Assembly: GCA_020627785.1 (NCBI GenBank) | Contig: JAHDGF010000005.1 | Location: 59,915-123,914, forward strand | DNA length: 64,000 bases | From: Saprospiraceae bacterium | GTDB lineage: Bacteria; Bacteroidota; Bacteroidia; Chitinophagales; Saprospiraceae | Direction: 5' to 3' | In this document: piece after piece, positions 26,600 through 35,131 of the stretch | How positions within the stretch are numbered: the stretch's first letter is position 1 | Layout: each line of letters opens with the position of its first letter | Notes under the pieces: model-generated | The model's database searches: none | What the model was told of the DNA's origin: nothing | The model's input: only the letters and a program-made list of their open reading frames with translations | Translations under genes and position numbers: made by a program

Positions 26600-27457
26600 A
26601 TGGCATTGAAAAATGCACCCAAATTGTATGCTTATTTTGGTCATCACAAATGTGCTTCCACCTATGTCATAAGTATATGTTATGAGTTGTGTAATCAATT
26701 AGGATTATTCCCCTTAGAAGAAAAAATTTCTTTTCACGAGAATCCTGAGGCGATTCTGGATTTGAATAAAAGTACCTTTTTAATATCGCAGACTTCTACC
26801 CAAGCTCAAGTTGATAAACTAAATAAACAATTTTTAGGCTTTCATGTCATTCGAGATCCTAGGGATATTTGTGTTTCAGGTTATTATTCTCATTTGAAGA
26901 CTCATTTTGTTGAAGGGTGGCCAGAATTGGCAGAATATAGAAAAGAACTTCAGACCATGAATAAAGAAGACGGACTGCTCAGAGAATTTTCATATTCTGA
27001 CTTTTGGCTTCAACATATTTCTGGATGGGATTACAATCAAGATCATATTTTAGAAATTAAAATGGAAGACTTGACAGAAGATCCATTTAATAAATGGTTG
27101 GAGATAATTTCATTTTTAGGTCTGCTTGATGAAGAAAAAGAAACAGCTGATATCAAGTATAATTTAAGTTCGAAAATAAATCACATTTTTAAGCGGAGTA
27201 ATATTTCTGAGAAATATAGGTTGAATAAGGATGGAATTAGAAATTCAACAGTAGCATATCTTGCTAATGAGAAATATAGTTTTAAAAATCTTTCGAATGG
27301 TAGAAAGAAAGGCGATGAGAACACCAACTCTCACTACAGGAAAGGGAAAAGGTCTGATTGGCAAAACCATTTTAATGATGAGCATAAAAAAGTCTTTAAG
27401 GAAAGGTATGGTGAATTACTAATAAAACTTGGCTATGAAAAAAATTATGACTGGTAG
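26600..27457 (+). CDS. sulfotransferase-like protein
   Basis: A 285-residue protein. It has a P-loop-like 5'-PSB segment YFGHHKCASTYVISI near the N-terminus and a strong 3'-phosphate motif HVIRDPRDICVSGYYSH near residues 92-108, both typical of PAPS-dependent sulfotransferases of the Sulfotransfer_1/3 type. The usual first-loop glycine-threonine is replaced by a cysteine-alanine-serine-threonine variant. It is expected to sulfate a sugar hydroxyl in the glycan. Thirty-three bases separate it from the cupin-like gene. Confidence 0.75.
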   Translation: MALKNAPKLYAYFGHHKCASTYVISICYELCNQLGLFPLEEKISFHENPEAILDLNKSTFLISQTSTQAQVDKLNKQFLGFHVIRDPRDICVSGYYSHLKTHFVEGWPELAEYRKELQTMNKEDGLLREFSYSDFWLQHISGWDYNQDHILEIKMEDLTEDPFNKWLEIISFLGLLDEEKETADIKYNLSSKINHIFKRSNISEKYRLNKDGIRNSTVAYLANEKYSFKNLSNGRKKGDENTNSHYRKGKRSDWQNHFNDEHKKVFKERYGELLIKLGYEKNYDW

Positions 27458-27472
27458 TTATAAGCGCAAACA

Positions 27473-28357
27473 ATGAAAGAACAGTCAATTAAAACTAAGA
27501 TTTTAAATAAAATAAGAACCTTCTCCAAATTAAGATTTGTAGAAGATTTTCTCGTGAAAAGAACTCAAGGAAAGAATCTTGATAATATTTTTGTAAAACT
27601 AATTCCAAACTATGATCAATACCCCAAAGGGAGTATTCGTCAAGCAAAAAGAATGGGGGTTAACTTTGAGTTGGATATTAGTGACTATATGGAATATGTC
27701 ATTTATTTTGGAGTCAATGCAGAACCAAAGGGAAGACTTTTCGATTTAATTGAAGATGGTTCAACTGTTCTGGATGTTGGCGCGAATATAGGAGAAACCT
27801 TATTGCAATTTGGTTCGATTAACTCCACAGGTATAAACATTGGATTTGAGCCCGTGCCCTATATTTACAATCGATTGCAAAAGAATATTTCTTTAAATAA
27901 TCTTTCATCTCTAAAAATAGAAAACTTGGCAATTTCGGATAGGAAAGAAACACTTTCGTTCAAAATGCCAGATAATCAAAACAGTGGTGGTGTCCGGATG
28001 AGAAAGGAAGAGAATAAGCAAGAGTATAATGCAGATCTAAACGTGCAGGCGATTACCTTAGATGAATATTTAAGTCGGAGTAATATTCAAAAAGTAGACA
28101 TGATTAAAATTGATGTTGAAGGTTTTGAATTTAACGTTTTAAAGGGGGCCGAAAATACCTTAGCAAATTTCCGCCCAAAGATGTTTATAGAAATTGATGA
28201 TCAGATGTTGAAAGAACAAGATTCAAGTGCTGAGTTAATATTAAATTGGTTAGAATCAAAGAATTATAAATTGTTGAATGGCGAAACCAATCAACCCATT
28301 GATCTAAAAGATGACTTTACAAATTGTCATTTTGATGTCTTAACTATTCCTGTTTAA
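27473..28357 (+). CDS. FkbM-family methyltransferase (copy 3)
   Basis: A 294-residue FkbM methyltransferase, closest to the one at 17,919-18,797. It shares FLVKRT, the QYPKGSIRQAKR segment, motif I TVLDVGANIGETLLQFG (near residue 100) and MIKIDVEGFEFNVLKGAE. It lies right after a sulfotransferase, whereas its paralogue lies after a glycosyltransferase; two copies of one enzyme may methylate different residues of the repeat unit. The 3' side is followed by a lipoprotein gene. Confidence 0.83.
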   Translation: MKEQSIKTKILNKIRTFSKLRFVEDFLVKRTQGKNLDNIFVKLIPNYDQYPKGSIRQAKRMGVNFELDISDYMEYVIYFGVNAEPKGRLFDLIEDGSTVLDVGANIGETLLQFGSINSTGINIGFEPVPYIYNRLQKNISLNNLSSLKIENLAISDRKETLSFKMPDNQNSGGVRMRKEENKQEYNADLNVQAITLDEYLSRSNIQKVDMIKIDVEGFEFNVLKGAENTLANFRPKMFIEIDDQMLKEQDSSAELILNWLESKNYKLLNGETNQPIDLKDDFTNCHFDVLTIPV

Positions 28358-28384
28358 AAAATTAATAATCAAATTTAAATCGTA

Positions 28385-28843
28385 ATGAAACAAATAATTT
28401 ATCTACTTGCCTTTGCTTTGTTATTTAGCTTTGTTGCTTGTAAGCAAGGGAGTGATGCTGCCAAGACTACAACTGAAGCTGCTGCTACAACAGCTCAGAA
28501 AGCTAAGACTGCAGTTGCTGATAAGACCACAAAAGCTAAGAATGCGGCACCAAAAACATCCGGAAATCCAGCCTTAGATAATCTTAGAAAGGAACAACGT
28601 CAGGTGAATAAGAAAATCACAAACCTGATGAATAATGCCAATAGAAAAAAATTGGTTTCGCAGAGAAATGAACTTAACAAAAAAATTAAAGCCACTCAGG
28701 ATAATACTCAACGCAAAACACTAGAGGCACAAAGAGCAAATCTTAATAAGCAGATAAACAGTATGGATAAAAAATCTGGACTGACAGATTTGCGAAAGCA
28801 AAAAGAAGCCATTAGAAAAAAGATAGCTGCTGCTAAAAAGTAA
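28385..28843 (+). CDS. small coiled-coil lipoprotein
   Basis: A 152-residue protein with a lipoprotein signal peptide; the lipobox FVAC places the lipidated cysteine at residue 19. An Ala/Lys/Thr-rich linker (residues about 22-60) is followed by a highly charged, helical, coiled-coil region. That region contains a repeated unit: NRKKLVSQRNELNKKI and then TQRKTLEAQRANLNKQI. No known domain is recognised. The next gene begins immediately after its stop. It may be an envelope-spacing or glycan-anchoring lipoprotein, but this is a guess. Confidence 0.75.
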   Translation: MKQIIYLLAFALLFSFVACKQGSDAAKTTTEAAATTAQKAKTAVADKTTKAKNAAPKTSGNPALDNLRKEQRQVNKKITNLMNNANRKKLVSQRNELNKKIKATQDNTQRKTLEAQRANLNKQINSMDKKSGLTDLRKQKEAIRKKIAAAKK

Positions 28844-30076
28844 TTGTCTAAACCATTGAATATTCTTGTCCTTACATATTGGTCCTACAAGGATGGACTA
28901 ATACAAACGTACACTTTACCTTATTTAAGGCAGATGTCTTCAGTTTTGAGTGAGGATAGTAAAATTCATTTGGTCACCTTGGAAAAGGCACATTTACAAT
29001 TAGAAGGCAAAGAGCGTAGAAAGATAGAATCAGATTTACAAAAGAAGAAAATCTTTTGGAATCCATATTCATATACTAAGTTTGGGTTATTGGCCATGCT
29101 TAAATGGGGTTTAACCATAATTTCTCTCTTTTGGAAGATTATAAGATATCGAGTGGATTATATTCATTGTTTTTGCACACCGCCAGGAATTGCAGCCAGT
29201 GTTCTTTCAACAATTACAAGAACTCCCTTGGTCATTGATAGTTACGAGCCCCATGCAGAAGCGAGTCTCGAAAATGGAGATTGGTCTAAGGATAGTTTTC
29301 CTTTCAAATTTCTATTTGGTTTTGAAAAGTATATGAGTAAAAGGGCAGAGATAATCATCAGTGCTACTGAAGGTATGCGTGATTATGCGAAAGAGAAATA
29401 CGATGCTACTTTTGATCGCTTTTATGTGAAGCCAGCCTGTGTTGATTTAGATTTATTTACTTCTGCAAATAAAAAGAAGCAAGAATATATTGATGAACTA
29501 AGTTTTGAGAATAAGATTGTATGTGTTTATGCAGGAAAATTTGGAGGTATTTATCTAGATCAAGAAGTATTCGATTTCTTTAAGGTTGCACAGGATTTTT
29601 GGGGTGATCGATTTAGAGTATTGTTATTGACAAATCAGAGCGATGATGCATTAAACGAATGGGCGAACAAAAGTGGCTTTGATATGAAAGCTTTAGAGAA
29701 ACGTTTTGTTATGCATAGTCAGGTTCCAGATTATTTAGGGGTAGGTGACTTTGGCATAACTCCAGTTAAACCCATCCCAACCAAACGATATTGTACACCC
29801 ATAAAAAATGGAGAATATTGGGCGTTGGGATTACCAGTTGTAAGTACAGCAAATATATCTGATGATTCAGATATTATAGAGAATGAAAAAATTGGTTCCT
29901 TAATAAATGAATTCTCAACTAACGAATATCAAAAGGTAGTTGAAGAAATAGATGATTTGTTAAAGAATAATACCCTTGAAAATCTGTATGAAAAGATTAG
30001 ACCTGTAGCGGTTAAATACCGGTCATTTGATATATCTAAAAAGATTTATGCAGAAGTTTATGGTAATCAAAACTGA
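28844..30076 (+). CDS. glycosyltransferase (GT4-like)
   Basis: A 410-residue GT-B protein. The N-terminal strand LNILVLTYWSYKDG and the later DYIHCFCTPPGIAASVLS segment (a typical first-domain end) support the fold. The donor domain includes IVCVYAGKFGG and NGEYWALGLPVVSTANI. The TTG start (28,844) abuts the stop codon of the lipoprotein gene. It shares one base with the next gene (ACTGATG), so the two glycosyltransferases are likely translated together. Donor and linkage are unknown. Confidence 0.77.
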   Translation: MSKPLNILVLTYWSYKDGLIQTYTLPYLRQMSSVLSEDSKIHLVTLEKAHLQLEGKERRKIESDLQKKKIFWNPYSYTKFGLLAMLKWGLTIISLFWKIIRYRVDYIHCFCTPPGIAASVLSTITRTPLVIDSYEPHAEASLENGDWSKDSFPFKFLFGFEKYMSKRAEIIISATEGMRDYAKEKYDATFDRFYVKPACVDLDLFTSANKKKQEYIDELSFENKIVCVYAGKFGGIYLDQEVFDFFKVAQDFWGDRFRVLLLTNQSDDALNEWANKSGFDMKALEKRFVMHSQVPDYLGVGDFGITPVKPIPTKRYCTPIKNGEYWALGLPVVSTANISDDSDIIENEKIGSLINEFSTNEYQKVVEEIDDLLKNNTLENLYEKIRPVAVKYRSFDISKKIYAEVYGNQN

Positions 30077-31203
30077 TGAAGGATAAAAGAATTAAGGTTA
30101 CTTATATAATTTCCTACATTGATAAGTCGGTCGGTTTTGAATGGGTTGCTAGTAGACTAAATAGAGATAAGTTTGATCTCAAATTTATTTTACTTAATGA
30201 TAAACCGTCCCACCTTGGCAAATTTTTGAAAGGTATTAATATACCTTTTGAAGAACTTCAATATCTAGGAAAGAAGAATATAATTCAAACTGCCTTTAGG
30301 GTTTGGAATATTTTAAGAAAACAAAAACCAGATGTTATCCACACACATTTAGTAGATGCGGATTTCATTGGATTAACCGTCGGTAAATTCTTAGGCATCA
30401 AGAAGCGAGTGTACACTAGACATAATTCAAACATTCATAAAAAGTATCATAGTGGTGCTGAAAAATTTGACAGAATTGCAAATAAGTATAGTACGCATAT
30501 CGCCTCGATTAGTAAGAACATAACAGAGATATTAGTGAATGAGGAAGGAGTATCACCTGAAAAGATTCGATTAGTATATCATGGATTTGAATTGGAGAAA
30601 TTTGAAAATGTTCCGCAGAACCAAATAGATGAACTGAATTCTAAGTATAATGTAGCTGGTAGAAGACCAGTTATTGGTGTGATTTCTAGGTATATGCATT
30701 GGAAAGGTATACAACACATTATACCAGCATTCAAGAAAACACTTGAAAAATATCCCAATGCTCTATTAATGTTGGCCAACGCTGGAAAGGGTGATTATGC
30801 AAAAGAAATTGTTGAGCTCTTAAGTGATTTACCTTCTGATTCCTATGTAGAAATTGCGTTTGAACATAATTTATTTGCCCTGTATCATCTCTTTGATATT
30901 TTCGTTCACATTCCTATCGATCCAGAAGTTGAAGCTTTTGGTCAAATTTATATTGAATCACTAGCTGCTGGAATACCTTCGGTTGTTACACTGTCCGGAA
31001 TTGCGCGTGAAGTCATATCAGATAAAGAGAATGCTGTGGTCGTTGATTTTCAAAACTCGGAACAGATTGTAGATGGAATAGATCTCTTGCTAACGGATAA
31101 GGAACTCAGAGAAAAAATTGTATCTAATGGAATAAAATCTGTAAAGGAAAAATTCTCCTTAAAATCAATGATTGAAAATTTGGAATCTCTTTATGTCGAA
31201 TAA
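30076..31203 (+). CDS. glycosyltransferase family 4
   Basis: A 375-residue GT4 enzyme. The HTHLVDADFIGLTVGKF segment and KKRVYTRHN mark the N-terminal domain. The donor domain has VISRYMHWKGIQHIIPAF, then EAFGQIYIESLAAGIPSVVT with the paired acidic residues of the E-x7-E signature. Good overall match to CapM/WcoF-like glycosyltransferases. It overlaps the following GT2 gene at its 3' end. Confidence 0.85.
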   Translation: MKDKRIKVTYIISYIDKSVGFEWVASRLNRDKFDLKFILLNDKPSHLGKFLKGINIPFEELQYLGKKNIIQTAFRVWNILRKQKPDVIHTHLVDADFIGLTVGKFLGIKKRVYTRHNSNIHKKYHSGAEKFDRIANKYSTHIASISKNITEILVNEEGVSPEKIRLVYHGFELEKFENVPQNQIDELNSKYNVAGRRPVIGVISRYMHWKGIQHIIPAFKKTLEKYPNALLMLANAGKGDYAKEIVELLSDLPSDSYVEIAFEHNLFALYHLFDIFVHIPIDPEVEAFGQIYIESLAAGIPSVVTLSGIAREVISDKENAVVVDFQNSEQIVDGIDLLLTDKELREKIVSNGIKSVKEKFSLKSMIENLESLYVE

Positions 31204-32098
31204 AACAATGAATCCATTCTTTTCCATAGTTATTCCCAGTTATAATAGGGCTGAATTATTGCCAGAGACCATTGATAGTATTTTAAAGCAAGAATTTAAG
31301 GACTTTGAAATAATTATCATTGATGATGGAAGTGAGGATAACACTGAAGAAGTAATTCAAAAAAAATATGCGAAAGAAATAAGACTTCAATATATCTGGA
31401 CTGAAAATGGTGAAAGAGGATTAGCTCGGAATAATGGTTTTAGAAAATCTTCCGGAGAATATGTTTTGTTTTTTGATTCAGACGACTTTATGTTGTCCAA
31501 TCATTTATCAACTTTAAAGAAATATATAGACTCTTTAGATTCTCCAAACTTCATTGCTACAAAGCACTTTTTAAAATCTGAAAAGGGCCATGTGGTTTAC
31601 AATAGTTCCAAAGACTTGAAACAAGGTTGGTACAACTATTCAGCTTTAATTGATGGGAATTGGTTGGCTTGTCATTTTTGTGTAAAACGATCAAATCCCA
31701 ATTTGATTCTTTTTGAAGAAGACCGACAATATGCAATACTTGAGGATTGGATGTTCCTAATTATGAATCTTCATGGAGACAAAATATTCTTAATTAATGA
31801 ATTTACCATCCAACAACGAATTCATGATGGCCGTTCTATGAACAATAATAAACTTATCATTGAACGTCGAGATAGAGCAACCAACTATTTAATTGACAGG
31901 GTTAATTTTTCAGAAGCAGAAAAGAAACAAATCCAAACTCAGTCATTTTATTTTTGTGCTATCCATGCATACTTAGATAAGAACTCAAAACAAGCTAAGT
32001 CTTTTTTGAAAAAGGCTTATTCCTTAGGGGGTATATCTAAAGGGGTTATTATACTTTACTTAAAACTTACCTTGGGTTATTATCCTAAAAATATATAG
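31193..32098 (+). CDS. glycosyltransferase family 2 (GT-A)
   Basis: A GT-A fold family 2 transferase of about 301 residues: FSIVIPSYNRAELLPETIDS, then EIIIIDDGSEDNT, then YVLFFDSDDFM with the metal-binding acidic triad. It is the only clear GT2 enzyme of the locus. The frame extends back to a TTG at 31,172, but an ATG at 31,193 (overlapping the upstream gene by 11 bases) is the more natural start; ATG 31,208 is another option. It adds an inverting sugar linkage to the oligosaccharide; the donor is unknown. Confidence 0.87.
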   Translation: MSNKTMNPFFSIVIPSYNRAELLPETIDSILKQEFKDFEIIIIDDGSEDNTEEVIQKKYAKEIRLQYIWTENGERGLARNNGFRKSSGEYVLFFDSDDFMLSNHLSTLKKYIDSLDSPNFIATKHFLKSEKGHVVYNSSKDLKQGWYNYSALIDGNWLACHFCVKRSNPNLILFEEDRQYAILEDWMFLIMNLHGDKIFLINEFTIQQRIHDGRSMNNNKLIIERRDRATNYLIDRVNFSEAEKKQIQTQSFYFCAIHAYLDKNSKQAKSFLKKAYSLGGISKGVIILYLKLTLGYYPKNI

Positions 32099-32865
32099 TG
32101 CCAAAATTAAGCTTTAAAGAATGGCTTAAAGTCAATACTTTTAATAAGATTGATTTTAAAAGACGAATGAAGAGGGAGGTACCTATTCTAATTTATCAAA
32201 TGGGTAAAGTAGGGTCTTCATCTATCTATCATCCATTGAAAGAAAGATACCAAGGGGTTGTCGGCCATACGCACCAGTTTAATCAAGATGCTTGGTATTG
32301 GGAAGTGCGAAAGTTACATGAAATGTACTATGCAGGTAATTTAAGTAAACTCCATGTGATTAGCTTAATACGAGAACCCATTGGACGAAATGTATCCGAG
32401 TTTTTTCATCGGATAAAGCAATATGCAGGAATTGATTCTGATTACAATCAATTATCTGTTGATCAATTGAAAGATAGGTTCTTGAATAATATGGACCATC
32501 GATTTTCACTTGATTGGTTTGATAATAATTTTAAAAAACATTTTAATATCGACGTCTATCAGTCAAGCTTTCCCAAAGAAAATTATACTTATTATGAGGA
32601 GAAAGGAATCAAGGTATTGCTAATGAAGCATGACCTAGATGATGATTTAAAAGGAAAGCTTATCAGTGATTTTTTAAACTTGGCTAATTTTAAACTCGAA
32701 AGAAGAAATGTTGGTTCGGAAAAAGGATATAAGAAAATGTATGGTTCTTTTAAGGCAGAAGCGAAATTACCCAGCGAATATTTAGATATGATTAAAAAAT
32801 CTAAATACTTCAATCATTTCTATAGTGAGGAATACATAAATGAAACAATAAGTAAATGGATGTAA
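32098..32865 (+). CDS. putative capsular polysaccharide synthesis/sulfotransferase-like protein
   Basis: A 255-residue protein of the sulfotransferase-related 'putative capsular polysaccharide synthesis' type. It has the loop YQMGKVGSSSIYHPL (about residues 34-48) and the LIREPIGRNVSEFFHRIKQ segment near residues 87-105, corresponding to the two PAPS-binding motifs. The GTG start shares one base with the upstream stop, and its end overlaps the next gene by ten bases. Likely sulfates a sugar; the family is little characterised. Confidence 0.7.
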   Translation: MPKLSFKEWLKVNTFNKIDFKRRMKREVPILIYQMGKVGSSSIYHPLKERYQGVVGHTHQFNQDAWYWEVRKLHEMYYAGNLSKLHVISLIREPIGRNVSEFFHRIKQYAGIDSDYNQLSVDQLKDRFLNNMDHRFSLDWFDNNFKKHFNIDVYQSSFPKENYTYYEEKGIKVLLMKHDLDDDLKGKLISDFLNLANFKLERRNVGSEKGYKKMYGSFKAEAKLPSEYLDMIKKSKYFNHFYSEEYINETISKWM

Positions 32866-34157
32866 AATTAATAAATCACTCCTGTCTTTTGTATAGTCAT
32901 GGAGATGTTAAAATGATCTGTGATCCTTGGATTGAAGGTAGAGTGTTTGATAATGGTTGGGACTTTATAGTTCCTTCAGCTATTGCTTATGAGGACTTTG
33001 CAGAAATAACACATATTTGGTTTTCACATGAACACCCTGATCATTTTTTTCCGCCTAATCTGAATAAAATAAGTGCCGAACATCGTGCTAATATTACAGT
33101 AGTGTTTCAAGAAACGATTGATAAAAGAGTCGTTAATTATTGCTCTAAGAAAGGATTCAAAGAGGTAATAGAACTGAAGCCAAATAAGTGGTACACAATG
33201 GGTGAAGATTTTCAGGTTATGTGTGAGAATTATACGGAAGGTGATTCTTGGTTGGCTGTAGACGCAGGAGGGGAAATAATACTAAACACCAATGATTGCG
33301 AAGTGAACAATCCGCATGATGCGGCCAAAATCAAGGAAAAAGTCGGTGGAAAGGTAGATGCACTTTTTGCACAATTCTCATATGCGTGTTGGGCAGGTAA
33401 TCCAGATCAGGTGCATATACGTGAACAAATGGCTAAATCAAAATTAGACATTTTCTTATTTCAAATAAATCAATTTGAACCAAAATATTCAATTCCGATT
33501 GCGAGTTATGTTTGGTTTTGTCATCAAGATAATTTTTATCTAAATGACCGAATCAATAAACCTGATCGTGTATTAGAGTCAATGCAAAAACACACAACTA
33601 CAATTCCAGTAGTTTTGTTTCCTGGAGAAAGTTTTAATGGTTCAAAGCATGATAATCAAAGCTCTGTTGATAAATGGATGAAGGCATATAAAGAACTGGA
33701 AAATAAATCTGTTGATCATTTAGAAGCAGCATCCAGTGTTGAAGAAAGTAATCTATTGACAACCTCAAAGGCTTTCACAAAACAATTGAAAGACGATTTT
33801 GGTTTAGCAGCTAGGGTATTGAAACCTAGTTTTGTTTACTTGAAGGATTTAGGAGTTGCTTACAAGTTAAGTTTAGCCAATGGGCTAGAGAAGGTAACTA
33901 AGTCTAAAGAGGAATGTGATATCATTCTTGGATCAGATTCACTAATGAATTGTATGAGGTTCCCATGGGGCTGTGATACTTTAGGAGTGAATGGACGATT
34001 TAGTAAACCTGAAAAGGGGAATTATTCAAGATTTTATAATTTCTTTAGATACAATCAATTAAAAAGTCGGGGTGAAACTGTCAACCTAGGTTATTTATTT
34101 AAAGTAATCATTCGTAAAATATTTAGACAAAAAGAAGAAGTCAGTTTTTATAATTAA
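32856..34157 (+). CDS. metallo-beta-lactamase-fold protein, CMAH-like
   Basis: A 433-residue protein with a metallo-beta-lactamase core. The H-x-H-x-D-H motif is in FSHEHPDHFFP (about residues 65-75), after an LINHSCLLYSHG strand and DPW segment. The C-terminal half contains YVWFCHQDNFY. The order and spacing resemble the non-Rieske part of CMP-N-acetylneuraminate hydroxylase (CMAH) and UlaG-like proteins; no Rieske C-x-H...C-x2-H cluster is seen. Bacterial relatives occur in polysaccharide loci without known activity. It may modify a nucleotide-sugar or lactone. The CMAH comparison is from memory and needs checking. Confidence 0.65.
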   Translation: MDVKLINHSCLLYSHGDVKMICDPWIEGRVFDNGWDFIVPSAIAYEDFAEITHIWFSHEHPDHFFPPNLNKISAEHRANITVVFQETIDKRVVNYCSKKGFKEVIELKPNKWYTMGEDFQVMCENYTEGDSWLAVDAGGEIILNTNDCEVNNPHDAAKIKEKVGGKVDALFAQFSYACWAGNPDQVHIREQMAKSKLDIFLFQINQFEPKYSIPIASYVWFCHQDNFYLNDRINKPDRVLESMQKHTTTIPVVLFPGESFNGSKHDNQSSVDKWMKAYKELENKSVDHLEAASSVEESNLLTTSKAFTKQLKDDFGLAARVLKPSFVYLKDLGVAYKLSLANGLEKVTKSKEECDIILGSDSLMNCMRFPWGCDTLGVNGRFSKPEKGNYSRFYNFFRYNQLKSRGETVNLGYLFKVIIRKIFRQKEEVSFYN

Positions 34158-34169
34158 AAGAAAGAGACA

Positions 34170-35108
34170 ATGGCAAAAGCGTTAGTAACAGGAGGTGCAG
34201 GTTTCATTGGAAGCCATCTGACATGTAACTTACATGAAAAGGGTTATGAAGTAGTAGTGTTGGATAACTTATTAAGAGGTAATAAAATACCTAAAAATGT
34301 TTTAAATGAAATTACCTTCATTCAAGGAGATGTAATTGATTCAAAAACAGTGATGGAAGCAGCTAAGGGCTGTGACTATATCTATCATTTAGCTGCAATT
34401 TTAGGAGTTGATGTAGTGGCAGATAATCCTACGGAAACCATGGAGGTTGAAGTAATGGGAATGAAAAATGTAGGAGACGCCGCATTAGTAAATAATGCTA
34501 AAATCATTTATGCATCTACAAGTGGAATCTATGGACACAATGCCATTGAGCAGAGTGTGACTGAAGACATCATGGTTGATCCGCGCACAAGTTATGCGAT
34601 GGCTAAGAGATATAATGAACTTTATCTAGCAGCTCTAAATGAAGAAAAAGGATTGGATTGTATCGCACTGAGATATTTTAATGTGTATGGCCCAAGACAG
34701 GATAATCGAATGGTTACTCCACGCTTCATAGAGCAAGCAATCGCTGGCGAACAAATTACTGTATTTGGAACAGGCGAACAGACCAGAGATTTTACTCATA
34801 TTGACGACACAATAAAAGCTACGATTCTTGCAGGAGAAAAAGTAACAGGCTTCCAAATATTTAATGTAGCTAATGAAAATGAAGAATCAATCTTAAATTT
34901 GGCAAAAAAGATTGTAGAAATTTCGGGGTCTGAATCTGAGATAGTATTAATCGAAGCTCCTAAGAAAAGATATGATTATGAGGTTGGAAGGCGATACGGG
35001 AACTCAGATAAATTGCTTTCTTTCGTAGGCTATAAACCAGGTACAGGATTGGACATGGGCCTTGCTGAATTGATTAACTATTACAAAAACCAGAATAGTT
35101 CTAGTTAG
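34170..35108 (+). CDS. NAD-dependent nucleotide-sugar epimerase/dehydratase (SDR)
   Basis: A 312-residue extended SDR. It has the NAD-binding TGGAGFIGSHL motif at residues 7-17, the YASTSGIYG strand, and the catalytic S/Y-x3-K element in SYAMAKRYNE. RYFNVYGPRQ and a C-terminal RDFTHIDD motif are typical of UDP-glucose 4-epimerase and UDP-glucuronate decarboxylase relatives. It would interconvert nucleotide sugars used by the transferases. The exact reaction cannot be told. It lies 12 bases after the MBL-fold gene and 23 before MBOAT module 3. Confidence 0.87.
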   Translation: MAKALVTGGAGFIGSHLTCNLHEKGYEVVVLDNLLRGNKIPKNVLNEITFIQGDVIDSKTVMEAAKGCDYIYHLAAILGVDVVADNPTETMEVEVMGMKNVGDAALVNNAKIIYASTSGIYGHNAIEQSVTEDIMVDPRTSYAMAKRYNELYLAALNEEKGLDCIALRYFNVYGPRQDNRMVTPRFIEQAIAGEQITVFGTGEQTRDFTHIDDTIKATILAGEKVTGFQIFNVANENEESILNLAKKIVEISGSESEIVLIEAPKKRYDYEVGRRYGNSDKLLSFVGYKPGTGLDMGLAELINYYKNQNSSS

Positions 35109-35131
35109 GTTGAAGGAACGGATGCTTATCT

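Noticed and set aside
31172-31192. TTG start for the GT2 gene
   Set aside because: It would extend into the upstream GT4 gene by 32 bases; ATG 31,193 gives a natural N-terminus.
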